Notes under the pieces: model-generated
What the model was told of the DNA's origin: nothing
The model's database searches: none
What the model saw: the letters and a program-made list of their open reading frames with translations, nothing else
Shown: piece after piece, positions 1 to 11,840 of the stretch
Numbering within the stretch: the stretch's first letter is position 1
How the letters are laid out: each line of letters begins with the position of its first letter
Source of the DNA: Phytophthora quininea
Lineage: Eukaryota; Oomycota; Peronosporomycetes; Peronosporales; Peronosporaceae
DNA length: 64,000 nucleotides
Reading direction: 5' to 3'
NCBI GenBank assembly: GCA_011947345.1
Contig: JAAVTG010000579.1
Coordinates: forward strand, 186,001 to 250,000
Program-made: the position numbers and the translations under genes

Positions 1-1
1 A

Positions 2-322
2 TTGAAATATCTGGGCCTGGCCAACAACAACATTGGTGAGGAAGGCGGCCAGGCGCTGCTGGACGCCATCCTGCAGAACAGAAGCTTGGTCATGGTCCAG
101 CTGGTGCGGAACGACATCCCGCCCGAGATCCTGAGCAAGATCCGCGCGGCGCTGGTGGTCAACAAGTTGATGGCCAACAAGGCCAAGAGAGATGAGGAGA
201 AGGAGCTCAAGAAGGACGAGGAGAGGGAGAAGGAGCTGGCCAAGCTGAGAGAGGAAGTGATGACAAACAACCAGGAGGAGAGCTCTAGTGACGACGAGGA
301 TGATGAATCCCTCTGGATCTAG
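2..322 (+). CDS. leucine-rich repeat protein, C-terminal fragment
   Basis: The window opens inside this gene, so only the last 106 residues are visible. They begin with an LRR unit of the ribonuclease-inhibitor kind (LGLANNNIGEEGGQALLDAI), followed by a second degenerate repeat. A highly charged Lys/Glu helix comes next (about residues 50-90), and the protein ends in an acidic Ser/Asp/Glu tail and a TAG stop. RI-type LRRs with charged coiled tails are common in flagellar and scaffold proteins of protists, and the next gene encodes a basal-body protein. A ciliary role is only a guess from this. The N-terminus and the number of repeats cannot be seen. Confidence 0.75.
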   Translation: MKYLGLANNNIGEEGGQALLDAILQNRSLVMVQLVRNDIPPEILSKIRAALVVNKLMANKAKRDEEKELKKDEEREKELAKLREEVMTNNQEESSSDDEDDESLWI

Positions 323-538
323 GAAGAGGTATTAATTCTGCTTGGTTGGATGAGGAGACTGATACCTTGTTGCGGACAGGAGAATGAAGCGTGTAGTATA
401 CACGATGTATATGAATTGAGTGCATGTGTTGCGGCGTGTTGTTGGCTAGTGTTGTCGCTGAATGATGTGCGGCCGTGCTTGTTCATTTCGGACGTCCTGT
501 GACCTTTCATTTTACCTTAGTAGCGATAGATCTTGGCG

Positions 539-3500
539 ATGGAGTCGGTGCAGACACGGGATGAAGATGGGAACGCGTTGATGTCGCTGGAGGAGTTCAA
601 GGAGGGCATGTTCCAGTCCATCCGAGACAGCGGGACAGTGGAGCTTGTTCGGGTATGGTGGCGCGTCGATAGCTCGTTCAAGTGAAGACACGAGGTTGAC
701 ACTGTAGCTTTGGGCAGGCTCAGCTACGACGGCGGTTTATTGAGAAGTTGCAGAAGACGCAGCGTTCCGATGATGGAGGTGCTGAAGGGAACAATGCGAG
801 TCATGCTAATAGAGATGCCGAGTCGTCGTCATCTCCAGACGAAAAGCTGGTGCATGGGCTTGTGCTCGAGTACCTTGCAAATAAAGGGCTTGAGAACACG
901 TTGGCGGTGTTTGTCCCGGAAATTGGGGGCGTGCGGAATCAAGTCGACAGCGCAACCATTATAGAGGTAAATATTGTCTTCACATCCCTGCGTGGATATT
1001 GCAGTCTACTGAATGAACGTGCAGATGCTCCACATCAACGCAAACGTTATAAATCAACTGGTAGGAACCTGCTTGAGTACGCCTTCCGGGTTATCTGCGT
1101 TAACGATGCGTTTATTGTTGTTAGGAGGCAGAGCGAGCGCAGACCGGGAAATCCCTCTTGTTAGTTCTCGTACGAGAACTGGTTCGTCGGTTCCAACTAG
1201 CCACGATGGAATCTGAGACACAGACAGCAATGGACTGCTTTGATCATCGCATTGTGCTGGGTAGGTCCCATTTCCGGGCATTTCTTTCGCTTGAGCGAGC
1301 TTATCATGAGTTCCGTCTATGATATAGAAAACCAATTACGACGTGTGGAGAACACGTACCTTGCAGAACGCGCAGCGCAGAAACTTGAGCCGCAGAAATC
1401 GCTGGAGGAGCGTATGGTGCAGTACCAGCGCGAGTACGACGACATTTGCGATAAACGCTTGCAGGAACAAATGGAGCAATTCAAGTCGACAGAAGTTGCA
1501 TTGGTGCGAGCTGAAGAGCGGAAGCGATTTGGCCGAGAAGTCGATTCCCTGCGCGTAACTCTTCAGCAAGAATATCGAGACAAGCAGGAACGTCTTAAGG
1601 AACACGAACGCGAACTGGAGCTTGCGTTTGTTGCTAGACGAACAGAGCTAGAGACATCGCTGTTTGAAACACGCCAGTCGTTGTTTAAAGATATGGAACG
1701 ACTGCGAGTGAAGGAAACTGAGCTGCAAGTTAAAGTTGAAAGTGACTTCCGACACTTTGCCAGCGAGACACAACGATGTCAGTTATGGGAGGAAAGTGTG
1801 CGGACTCAGGAAGCGAATCTGGAAAGTATTGTTGCCCAAGCTATGCGGGAGAAAGAACGCGCTTGGCAACTCGAGAGGCAGCAGGCGTTGAGTGACATTC
1901 AGAGCAAGCAAGAGGAGTTGTCAGATCGTGAAAAAGCTCTTACTACGGAGACTGGGACATTGAAAAGCTTGAAAACCCAGGTCGTAGGCTTACAACAGGA
2001 AGTTTCGACGTTGGAGGCGGCATTATCCGTAAGCAAATGTACTGCTATGGCTGTGGGTTATTGTGACGTTTATATTGTTTTTGTCGTGATAGAAATCGGG
2101 TGACGACCTCCGCTTAGCTAAAAACGCTGCCGTACAGCTTGAGAAAGACAAGCAGCGTCTTGAAGAGCAGCTAACCACTCTTGAGCTTGAAGTTGGCCAG
2201 CGAAATGATGATTTGAGCAGCGTTAACGCTGCCAACGCTCGCCTTGTAGTTGACAAGGGGCTAGCAGATGACGAGGTATCTCGATACAGACAGAAGAACG
2301 GAGAGCTCAAGGAGCAGATAAAGAAACTATCTGCTGAGATCCAGGCCTTCCATCAGCAGATTCTAGATTTGAAGCTCGAAGAGGCCAATGCTATTGTTTC
2401 CGAGCGCAAGAAGTTCATGAAGATGATGGAGGAGGAGCGGGATCAATTCCAATGGAAGGAAAATGAGCTGATGACAAAAGTGCATGACATGCGAAGCCGC
2501 TTGGCGGAGAGCGAGGCACAGGCAGAAAAGTACCAAAGCCAGTATGAAGACGAAAAGGTTCATGTGGAGTCATTGCGTCGCGATGTGGCCAATTTGAATT
2601 CGCTGTTGACGCAGGCTCAGACAACGATTAGCGCAAAGCGTATTGGTCTCAGAGATACCTTCCGAGCACATCGCGGCGCTACAGACAACTGTGGCACGAG
2701 TGACTATCAAAGTCGAACTGGAAGTGAGCGGACGTTCATGATGAAGATGATGGAAATGATGGCCAACTTCCAAGACGCGAGTTCCCAGCAGCGCTACAGC
2801 CATCAGGATGGGGTTGCGAACGCCGGGCGAATGATGCCAGCTCCTCAGGAAACATTGGTTCGGCCAGCAACGGCAGCAGCACCGACTGCACAGCTAAATG
2901 CCCCTGACCAGGAAGAGGCTAAGCGGCTTAAAGAAGATCAGGATCGTATAGAACGGGAATTGTTCGAACAGCGCGAGTATGAAAAGAAGAAGAAAGCTAG
3001 GATAGAAGAACAGGAACGAGAACTTGCAGAACAACACCAACAGTTCGAAGAAAAGCTTAAACGCATGCGTCAAGAGCGCATGGAGGAAGAAGAGCGGATT
3101 GAGGAGCAGCGTCGACGTAGAATTGCTGAAGAGGAAGCTAAAACGCAAGACGATCTTGCGCGACAACGTGCTGCATTACAAAAAGCTTCTGAATTGCAGC
3201 AAAAGCTGGCGGAACAACGCTTGGCTGATGAGCAACGTCGGATGCAAGAGGAGCAGGCCTACCAGGAGAAGCGACTTGCTGAAGAGCAACAGTTTAACAA
3301 AGAGCTTGAAGCTAGACGACGACAACAACAGCTTGAGGATGAGCTTGCAACGAAAAAGAAACAAGAACGAGAAGCAGAGGAAGAACGGATACGACAGGAA
3401 CGCTTGGCTATTGAGGAACAGCAGCGGATTCAACTGGAAAAAGAACGCGAGAAGCAAAATGAGGAAGAAGACCGTCAACGAGAGATAGAGTTGCGCGAGG

Positions 3501-4121
3501 AGGAAACACGGCGACGAAAGGAAGCAGAGGATGAGGCACAAAGGAGGGAAGCTGAGGCGGAGAAGCAAAGCAAGCACGATGTCGATAACAAAACAGAGAC
3601 GGATGTTGTCGCTGCTGAGGAAGCTCTTGCTGCAACAACACAAACTGAGCATAGTGACGAAAACTGTGACGGTCGCTCAGAGGATAATGCAGTAGAACCG
3701 TCGGCATCGACAGCTAACCTAAAAGGAAGTGCCAACATCAACGAGGATCTGCAAGAAGTTCCTGCAAAAACACCAGAGGAAGAAGAAGCCGAGAAACAAA
3801 AAGCCGCAGAAGAGGCAAAGCAGAAAGAGGATGAAAACGTCATTGACGTGTATCGACAGCGAGTGCTCGCTCGAAAAGCGGCGGAGAAGCAGCGCCAAAT
3901 GGAGCAGGAAGCTGAGAGAACGGCGAAAGAAGCGGAGGAATGCCGGAACGACTTCCAGTTGGACGATGCAAGCGAATCGGACCAAGAACTTGAGTTATCC
4001 GCTGGATCCTTTGCCGAGTCAAGGTACGTGGTGGCATCGCTCATTTTAAATCATTGATCATATTGTTGTCTAACCTCGTGTTATGTTTTGTAGTGCTGCG
4101 AGCCATAGCGACTCGTTCTAA
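539..4121 (+). CDS. OFD1: OFD1-like centriole/basal-body protein
   Basis: Seven exons (539-652, 718-966, 1025-1060, 1125-1260, 1328-2028, 2093-4023, 4094-4121), with GT-AG introns of 58-70 bp, join to a 1,064-residue protein. The N-terminus matches the OFD1 plan: a short leader with an AQLRRRFIEKL-type segment, then a LisH motif (LVHGLVLEYLANKGLENTLA). A conserved block containing METQTS-like MESETQTAMD follows, then coiled coil to the end, including FKDMERLRVKETELQ, which resembles human OFD1. The second half is extremely rich in Glu, Lys, Arg and Gln (long single helix). OFD1 sits at distal centrioles and basal bodies and is needed for cilia, which fits an organism with flagellate zoospores. 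This is one of the few long genes here with no frame break. Confidence 0.85.
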
Positions 4122-4217
4122 TGCGTTGAAGATCGAGCTAGGATAATCCGTTTCTACCGTTGTGCCTCTTCCGAACAACCGACGTTATCCTTCAGTCATT
4201 TTCCAACAATTAACACG

Positions 4218-6361
4218 ATGCCTCTTGGAAATGACGGTCGCTCTTCCAGGCGCCCGATGCCGCGGCAAATGGATATGAGCTCGTGCGGTGAAGACTCGTC
4301 AGCATCCGTTGGGAGCGCAGGTCGACACAGCGGGATATCAGGTGATGTTGACTATCGCAAGTCTCGTGAGGTCTCACGTCGTTACGATACCTTGGCGCAG
4401 AACGATTATCATCCACGGTCAAATGAAGGACAGGTTTCTCGTGTGACTAGGGAGTCATTCACGTCGGATTACAGCCGATACGGTTTATCCAGCGAAGGAA
4501 GTGAGAGCGTCGCTGAATCCACTGCTACAACCATTTCTAACAGCGGGAGAATACATCCACGCAGTGACTATTTAATCTCTTCGTACAGGAGCGAACGCGA
4601 CCAGCGTGACAGGCGGATAACCAACGTGAGGTTGACGATTTGTATCGCAGTGACCGCGACAGATATGCTTCGAAAGACATTCACGAGACTTTTGACAGAA
4701 CGGATCGTTCAGTACGGTCAAACCAACGCTTCTGGCACGAGAGCGACGATACTATCTCCACGACTGCGCCAACGTTCACTGGGACAGCCGGGTATTTCAG
4801 TTCAAGCACATCATATCGAAACGGGAGATCATACAATGATTCTGTTTCAGAAATCTCCAACGACAAAGCTGACTCGGTCCGCAGCGCCAAATCACCAAGT
4901 CACGAAGACTCCTCAAGAGAACTGTGGACGACGAAGACAGCGAGGCGCTAGAACTAGAAACGTCACAACGAAGGAGATTATCGGGCTTTGAGTGCACTGA
5001 AAACCAAGTGAACAAGCTCCTCCCAGTCCTACAAACTCAGAGGTGTCGCTCCCTCCGACATCTCCCACTTCTGGCAATGACCCAAGTGAATCAAGAGCCA
5101 ACCGATCCATTCCGTCGCCAAAATCATCTGACAGAACGACGTCAACAAAGCCCTGGGCTTCGTCGCCTTGTTCGTCCGTGTCTACACTGGCTTCAGGGAG
5201 CTCCTTAAAGCAGTCCACCACAGCACAACGTGCTTCAAAGACTGCCATGAGTGATCTGCGAGAAGAGCTCTACGCGTTTCGAAAGCAGATGCGAGAAGTT
5301 TTCATCCGCGTGGAAGATATGGTCGACGTGCATCGGTCGTTCTTTAAATCCGACCCAAGCACCGGCAGTCCAGTGTTTAACAGCGAGCTGCAGCAAGAGG
5401 CGGAGGAATTAGCGAACGATACGTTTCAGCAACTGACCGATCTACGTGTGCAATTCTCGCGACTAGCGAAAGACTTTCAGCGATCCGAGGAACCGCCAAA
5501 CGAGTGGAGTCCTGACCGTAAGGAGGTTGGTCGACGCATTGCGACAAAGAGACTCGTGCGCTCCAGACCACAGCAACGTACTGCTCCAACTTACGAGTCT
5601 GATGACGAGAGCGTCCGTTCAAGGGCTCCGATACCCACGGTGTGAAGATTACTATTGGGGAGGAGTGCCCGTCTCCGGTGCGTTCGACGCGATCCCCACC
5701 AAATACGAGACCAAGGCGACCACCGCCATCGCCAACAAACAGTGATGATCCACCGCCGTCCGTCATGTCGGACTCGGTGTGCTCGACTGCTACGACAAAT
5801 TTGACGCAAACTTTCTCCTCGAGATGGCGCGAACCCAGAACCCCCTCGAGCGATATTAGCGCCGGCCGGACGAGCGCTCTGAGTGGCGTCAGTAGCAGCA
5901 TCTCCGGCAGCAGTAGCCACCAACTCAAGCCTGCTGACACGGACAATATTTTCAAAGGTGCGTTATCGGATACTGTCGCAGGGCGACTCCAACAAACTCA
6001 TTTTTTGCTTGTCGGCTCGTGTGCTCTCTAGACTTTGACAAGCGGATGGAGGAGATCCGATCGTCGCTGAACGCCATCGCAAGCGGCAAGAAGGTGGCTC
6101 CGTCGAGAAAATTTGAGGTAGGCTGCTCTCAACCAACAAAAAGTAAATAGCTACACTTGGTCGTTGAGCTGACCGTTCATTTTGTTGCAGTGGGTCCGAG
6201 CCGAGCAGGAGCCGCCCATCCGCACCAGACCAACTCTGCAGGAGGCGTCGAGAATATCCAGCGGGGCCGAGGTGTCGCGGCCTAGTGGCAATGGCACCAG
6301 CCGCGAGCAGGAGCTCCGTCAGCTGCTGCAGGAGCTCAACCAGATCAACTCGAGCGAGTAG
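4218..6361 (+). CDS. Ser/Arg-rich protein of unknown function
   Basis: I do not recognise this family. The ATG at 4218 opens a Ser/Arg/Asp-rich, probably disordered N-terminus. A helical block around 5250-5500 (SDLREELYAFRKQM and following, with QLTDLRVQFSRLAKDF) is the best-ordered part, and the C-terminus ends in a short helix (REQELRQLLQELNQINSSE). Introns at 5958-6031 and 6118-6190 have clean GT-AG ends. The frame slips four times (about 4600-4640, 4910-4925, 5010-5045 and 5600-5640), each in the direction expected for one missing base. Adding four bases gives exactly 667 codons. It lies just downstream of the OFD1 gene on the same strand. Confidence 0.6.
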
Positions 6362-6775
6362 ATTGACAAGACCAAAGTCGAGCGTGGCGTTGCTGACGGG
6401 CAGCAATTAAGTCGGCGATCAACAACGACAATCGCGCTGAATACCTTTGGATCGAGTCAATTTTTCAGCGACGAGTCGGATCCCACACTTGGTTTTTGTA
6501 TAGCGTGGATGCGTCGGGGGCGGAACGAAAGAGATTTTTCGTCGACGTTCGTGCAACTACAACACCAGCGCGAGGGTCGCCCCACCGACACCTTTCACAG
6601 GGCCTTGCCCTCCTAGCATCGTGCCATCATAAAACAGTTTGATAAACTTTTTCCCACCACAAAGCGCCTGTGAACCTATGCACGGTACAGCACGCAAAAA
6701 CCATCAGGTTTGGTCTGTCCGTGCAGTTCATTCCTCAACTTTCCGTCGTCCTGCCACTAGCGAAACTGCTTCACC
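6362..6775 (+). other. non-coding spacer
   Basis: No supported gene. This is the 3' flank of the Ser/Arg-rich gene and the 5' flank of the first C2 gene. Short open frames here lack any recognisable domain. Confidence 0.5.
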
Positions 6776-8010
6776 ATGGCACCGGCCGTCGACCCTCGCT
6801 ACAAGCTGGTGCTGCGTGTGCACAGCGCCGAGGAGCTGCTGCACTCGTCGTCGCAAGGAGCCTACTGCAAACTCTACGTGGGGGCCTGGGCCATGACGGA
6901 CGGCAGCCACAAGGCGCTGGCCAAGAAGGACTCGAACGAGTCGCACACGTCGACCGAGGACGTCGACGACCCGCCGCGACTTGAGGTGCGGCGCACCCGC
7001 ACGGCGCACCAGCAGCCTAATGCGCTGGCGCCGCCCGAGACCATCTGGGACGAGACCTTTGAGGTGCCCATCAAACCCGGCACCGACCTAAACGCCCAGA
7101 TCCTGAGCATCCGCGTCAAGAGCCAGCACCTCTTCTTCTGCCCCGTCATCGGGGCCTGCGCCGTCTCGCTGGCCAACTTGTGTCCTGGAGAGAGGCTGGA
7201 GCAGTGGTTCCCGTTGCACAAGGGCAAGAAGGCGGCCGGCCGCATCCGCGTGCTGCTGCTGATCGCGCCAGATGAGATGTCGCTAGTGCCGAGACGCAAA
7301 CAGGTGAACCAGGATGTGATGGCTGCAGTCGCCGCCAACCACGAGGCCGACGAGGCCATCAAGCGGTTGGTGGACAAGCAACTACGAGAGGAGGCCGAGC
7401 GACGACGCAAGCGACTGGAGCGGTCGTCCAGTGGGCCGCCGGTAGACGTCAAACGACCAGAGAATGAGGACAAAGCGCAGTTAGCGGGTAGGACGCTCGA
7501 CGACAAAGTATTCGACAGTCGACGCCAGAAAGGAGCCAACACTACATGGCCACCGCCCCAAGGAGTGTCGTCACCCAAGATGCTGCCGCCGTTGGGGACC
7601 CCGCAGCACTGAGAGAGGACAACCAGGTAGCCCATGATAGTTCTTCAAGTCCTGTGGCGCCGGTCTCTCCGATGACGAAATATGAACATCGGCTGGATCG
7701 GAAGCTGCGGCAGGTGAGGAAGGAGACGGCGCGGCTCCGCAAACTGAAGGCGCAGCTGAAGAAGTACATCCCGGACCTGCAGACGGACTCGGACTCGGAC
7801 GACGACTCGATCGACTCGGAGGACGAGCCGGAGGTGCTGTCGTCGGCGTCGTCGTCGTTGGCATCCACGGCATCGGCGTCGGACCGACAGTCTGCAAAGG
7901 AACCCCACCACCACCGCAATAGCGTCGAGCTGAAGCGGGACAGCAACGAAGCAAAGCAGACGAAAACGAAAGCAGTTACGCCCGAGGAGCAAAACTGCAG
8001 CAGGTTTTGA
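6776..8010 (+). CDS. C2-domain protein, tandem copy A
   Basis: The first of four neighbouring paralogues. The N-terminal domain (residues about 8-165) has the C2 sandwich pattern: a KLVLRVHSAEEL first strand, GAYCKLYVG, IWDETFEVPI (the usual nPvWnE motif), ILSIRVKS, IGACAVSL, EQWFPLHKG and GRIRVLLL. The Asp residues that bind calcium in classical C2 loop 1 (DxxGxSDPY) are absent, so calcium-independent membrane or protein binding is inferred. A charged helix and an acidic Ser/Asp tail (TDSDSDDDSIDSEDE) follow. The frame breaks once between 7546 and 7612; one added base gives 412 codons and joins the Ser-rich tail to the C2 part. Confidence 0.75.
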
Positions 8011-8778
8011 AAGCGGCCAAGGGCAGCGAAAGCTTGGAGCTGTAAGGTGCAGTAGATCGAATGGAGGAGACTCCATATATGCAAGTATTGTCATCCCGAA
8101 GCGAAGGCAGAGCTAGCCATGAGGGGATAGTTGAAGTGACTCCACGTTGTATTTGTTGATCAAAAGTTTGTTGGTTATTCTGCCGTACAGAAGTCGCTTG
8201 TCGGAATGCTTTCAGCGATTAACTGCAACATGCTGGACAGCAAGAACAGGCTCGTGAGGTGTTTGATGACTTGGTAGGTACAGCCGACGTCGTGACCTTC
8301 TTCGACCAGCATCGCTCGCCTTGCAAATCGTCTTCAGGTGCTTGGTCAACTTGTCATGGCAGCGGTCAACAGATATCGACTGACATGTGAGTCGAAGCCA
8401 AAGACCACCAAAGACCATTAACAACGGACACCACCGCCAAGTTAGTTCAACTCAACTGCATTGATCAGCAAGCGACACTCGAGGAGATTTCAAGCAAAGA
8501 CGGTCTGGAGCGAACTTGGCGTAAATGATCTTCGCCGCGCTTGACGCACTGCTCGTCGGCGATGACCACCAAGTCGACCCTCAGGATGAAGCTAAAACAT
8601 CTCCAACTCTCTGGCACAGCTTTCCCGGCGAGACCTGTGCGTCAGGCCTGTTGATGCGACGAACACTTGGCTACAGCGGCAGATGAGGTCGCCACCAAAA
8701 TGTGTGTGTGTTCTCCTCATGATGGGCCATCAGCAGATCCACTTTAGCCTCGTGTCGGGTATTCACACCATTCCAGCC
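8011..8778 (+). other. non-coding spacer between C2 copies A and B
   Basis: No conserved domain or long plausible frame on either strand. It presumably carries the terminator of copy A and the promoter of copy B. Confidence 0.45.
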
Positions 8779-9581
8779 ATGCCCTTCAGCCTCTCCGTGC
8801 GCGTCCTGTCGGGACACAACCTGCCATCGACTGCGAACGGAGCCTACTGCTCCATGACCGTCTGGAGCAGCGATCTTCAAAGCCGACGGGGACAAGCGCC
8901 AAAGTGCACGAGCATCCACTACGCCCAGGCCAACAAATCCATTGAGTGGAACGAGAAACTCGAGCTTTCGGTGGCCAACCCAGCCGCGGAAATGCTCACT
9001 GTCCGCCTAAAAGACCGCAGCGACTCGCTGCTGGGGAGCTGCAGCGTCTCGCTCTCTCACATGACCCAGGGCCAGCCCCTGAGCCAGTGGTTCCAACTGC
9101 ATCCGTCGGGTCATCTCCTCCTCAAAGTGACGCTCAACGCGGTCAAAACGACTCCGGACCCGACACAGCCGATCAACATGTTCGCGATGTTCCAGACCAT
9201 CCAGAAAGAGCAGCAAAAAGTGCTCACTGAGCAGCTCAAACAGAGCCAAGCGGCGTCGAGCCAATCCACCGCCAACTACCTGCAGACGATGGCCAACCAA
9301 CGGCAGAACACCTACGACCAGATCAACCAGCAGCTTCGACAGCACCAGCAAGCGCACCAACGAAGTGAGCAGCAATTCCTCGACCAGCTCAACCACGACC
9401 TACGCCAACACCAACAGGCTCAGAGCTTCCACAACTACGCACAACAGCAGCACCAACATCAGCAATATCCTTTCGCCGCCAACCCGCAAACAACCAAAAC
9501 AACGGCTGGGACGCTGTCCGCCAAGGCGTCGGCATCGCGGTGGAGCTCGTCTCCCTCGCCAACAACTTCGGACTCTTGTAG
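8779..9581 (+). CDS. C2-domain protein, tandem copy B (short)
   Basis: The ATG at 8779 directly precedes the first C2 strand (FSLSVRVLSGHNL). The domain continues with GAYCSMTVW, IEWNEKLELSV, MLTVRLKD, LGSCSVSL, SQWFQLHPSG and HLLLKVTL. After the C2 domain comes a Gln/His-rich coiled segment (about residues 140-235), unlike the Ser-rich tails of its neighbours. The open frame runs on to 9636, but the natural end is TAG at 9579-9581 in the next frame. Adding one A in the run at 9488-9490 gives a tail WDAVRQGVGIAVELVSLANN and exactly 268 codons. It lacks the acidic calcium-binding loop residues. Confidence 0.72.
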
Positions 9582-9720
9582 TCTAGCTAAACAAGCATCT
9601 TCTTGCAGTAGCACATACATATTCTTTTGGTGGTAGTGGGCATCTCCTCTTCTCATCGTTCTTGGGTTCAGGATAACGTTGAACGCCTCTTCTTCCTTGC
9701 CTGATGGCTCCTCTTTTTCC

Positions 9721-11721
9721 ATGGAGCATGCCCCACCACCGCCAGACGATTGCCATTCTCCAATCTGCGGGCCAAGTACTATGGAGCGAATCTACTCGGA
9801 CTCGAGTCGAGGCCTGGCCGGGTGGGGCAATCCCACACTACCGCAAAGCGGCTACACCTTGTTCCTTCGCGTGCACTCGGCTCGCAATCTGCAGGCGGTG
9901 GGGCGCGGCTCCTACTGCAAACTGTATCTGGGTAACACCGCGCTAGTCGACGGCTCGGCTCAAGGCGGGGCGTCCTTCAGCACGCTCTTACAAGTCAACA
10001 GCAACCAAGCGCCGTCGCAGTTGGACCCGCCGACCCACCGCGTCTTCCGTACCAAAGTGCTCTACTCGGACAACAAATCCTGTCCCGAGTGGAACGAAAA
10101 GCTCGAACTGCATGTGCTGGACCCGGAGACGGAGATCTTGACGATCCGCGTCAAGAACCAGATGATGCTCTTCTGTCCGTCACTGGGGGCCTGCGCCATC
10201 CCGTTGCGGAACATCCAGGTCGGGGAGGCTGCCGAGCAGTGGTTCCCACTGTTCAAAGGCCCCAAAGCGTCGGGTCATATCCGCCTGCAGATCATGCTGC
10301 AGCCTAAAGACCCCATGCAGACACCACCGCCGGCGGTGGTGGACGAGTCGCCGATGCAGAGACTCATCCAACAGCACTGCCACCAGGAGCGACTACGACG
10401 GGAACAGCAACAGGGTGAAGAAATGACTCGTCGTCAACAGTTCGAAGAGCAAGAGCGACAGCCACTGCTACGTCGACAGCAGCAGGAGGCAGCAAAGGCC
10501 CAAGAGCGTCGACGGATGGAAGAGAACGCCATGGTGCAGACATATCTACGCAAGCAAGTGGACCAGGAAGATCAGTGGCAGGACAAGATGAAGGAGCTCA
10601 AAGTGGAAGACAAAGAGCAGCCTGGTGGTGAAAACTTTTACTTTGCAGACGACGTGGTGACGACGTCGGTGCGCTCCACGTCTTCGGCTGGAACTTGCGA
10701 TGCCGGGACGCCGCAGAGCAGTCAGCGATCTCAGCAGACTGTCGGTCTGTCGGAAGTGGAGCTGGGCGAGGTGGTGCACAACGCCTTGCCATCGTCGGAG
10801 TCGTCGGAGTCGTCGGACGACGACCACGAACCACAAAAACCCACCAAGAAAGACCGCCACCAACAACGTTCGAGAAAGCACTCCCGTCGAAGTGCGAAAG
10901 AAGCACATTTGGAGTCGTCGGCAGCTTCCCACGACTCGCTTGATGATCCTGACAAGTTGTTTGGCGGCCACACCCGTCCTGAAAAGTCTCTGTCGGAAGG
11001 ATCTCTCTCCAGCTCGGAAGAATCGTCGGAAGAGGAAGAGCGTCGTCGTCGTCGTCGCCGCCGCCGGAAAGAGAAGAAAGCAGCGAAGAAAGCCAAGAAG
11101 AAGGAGCGTCGTCGGAGACGCAAGGCCAAGCGCAAAGCGCGTCGTGAGAGTGGATACGACTCGTCATCGTCGTCATCCTCATCTTCTTCATCGTCGTCGT
11201 CTTCATCCTCATCTTCGAGTTCGTCTGAAGAACGGCACAGACGTAAAGCCAAGAAGGGCAAGAAGCACAAAGCAAGAGCGCAGTCGCATCGAGAGTCGAC
11301 CACGTCGAGAAACCTTCCTCGGTCTCCAGTGCCGCCCCACGCCCGTTCCTACGGCCCCGACCATTTCAGTAAGGTAAACAAGGATTTCGACGAACCCCCG
11401 CCAGCGTATCCGGTGGCGACTCCACAACGAGCTCCCGGCTACATCGAGACTCTGCCACCGACGCAAGGACGCTCGGCGCTGACCACGGCTTCGGACGTGA
11501 CGACCATCTTGTCGAATGTTGCGTCCATTGCCTCCAGCGTGCAGCAACTCACCGGTGGTGGTGGTAGCGGCGGTGGCGGTGTCAGCAGTGGCGTGAACGT
11601 CCCGTTCGCCATGCCGGACATGAGCCAGCTCATGGCTGCGCAGGCGTTGAACGGCGTGGATCTCTCCAACGTGGATCTCTCCGGGCTGGCCGGCAACGGC
11701 GACACCGCCCAGTACTACTAG
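9721..11721 (+). CDS. C2-domain protein, tandem copy C, with poly-Ser tail
   Basis: 666 residues, uninterrupted. The first ATG in frame is at 9721; upstream codons in this frame start only with TTG. C2 domain at residues about 40-200: YTLFLRVHSARNL, GSYCKLYLG, VFRTKVLY, CPEWNEKLELHV, ILTIRVKNQ, LGACAIPL, EQWFPLFKG, GHIRLQIML. A Gln/Arg/Glu coiled coil (220-320) follows, then acidic-Ser patches, a basic Arg/Lys stretch and a run of more than 20 serines. The C-terminus is Gly-rich (GGGGSGGGG) with ALNGVDLSNVDLSGLAG. It is closest to copy D, which has the same C2 length and tail plan. The function is unknown; a membrane-recruited scaffold is inferred. Confidence 0.78.
   Translation: MEHAPPPPDDCHSPICGPSTMERIYSDSSRGLAGWGNPTLPQSGYTLFLRVHSARNLQAVGRGSYCKLYLGNTALVDGSAQGGASFSTLLQVNSNQAPSQLDPPTHRVFRTKVLYSDNKSCPEWNEKLELHVLDPETEILTIRVKNQMMLFCPSLGACAIPLRNIQVGEAAEQWFPLFKGPKASGHIRLQIMLQPKDPMQTPPPAVVDESPMQRLIQQHCHQERLRREQQQGEEMTRRQQFEEQERQPLLRRQQQEAAKAQERRRMEENAMVQTYLRKQVDQEDQWQDKMKELKVEDKEQPGGENFYFADDVVTTSVRSTSSAGTCDAGTPQSSQRSQQTVGLSEVELGEVVHNALPSSESSESSDDDHEPQKPTKKDRHQQRSRKHSRRSAKEAHLESSAASHDSLDDPDKLFGGHTRPEKSLSEGSLSSSEESSEEEERRRRRRRRRKEKKAAKKAKKKERRRRRKAKRKARRESGYDSSSSSSSSSSSSSSSSSSSSSSEERHRRKAKKGKKHKARAQSHRESTTSRNLPRSPVPPHARSYGPDHFSKVNKDFDEPPPAYPVATPQRAPGYIETLPPTQGRSALTTASDVTTILSNVASIASSVQQLTGGGGSGGGGVSSGVNVPFAMPDMSQLMAAQALNGVDLSNVDLSGLAGNGDTAQYY
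11159..11227 (+). repeat. serine-codon microsatellite in C2 copy C
   Basis: A run of TCN serine codons (TCG, TCA, TCC, TCT mixed) encodes more than 20 consecutive Ser residues. The mixture of synonymous codons means the peptide tract is older than a simple trinucleotide slippage product. A similar but shorter tract is found near the end of copy D at about 13460-13495. Confidence 0.8.
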
Positions 11722-11840
11722 CATTTCGGTGTGTACGGCGTCGTTCTTGTTGATGAAGGTTCATTTGTCATGCCTTATTACTTCGTTTCCCTCCGTCATA
11801 TCCTACCCTCTGGTTGAACCCTCTGCTCCTCTTGCAACCT

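Noticed and set aside
3475..4044. Long minus-strand open frames opposite the OFD1 gene, some starting with signal-peptide-like hydrophobic stretches (also 1336-1605 and 2363-2563).
   Set aside because: They are the complement of Glu/Lys/Arg-rich coiled-coil codons, which read as Leu/Phe/Ser on the other strand. The plus-strand gene is supported by domain matches and introns.
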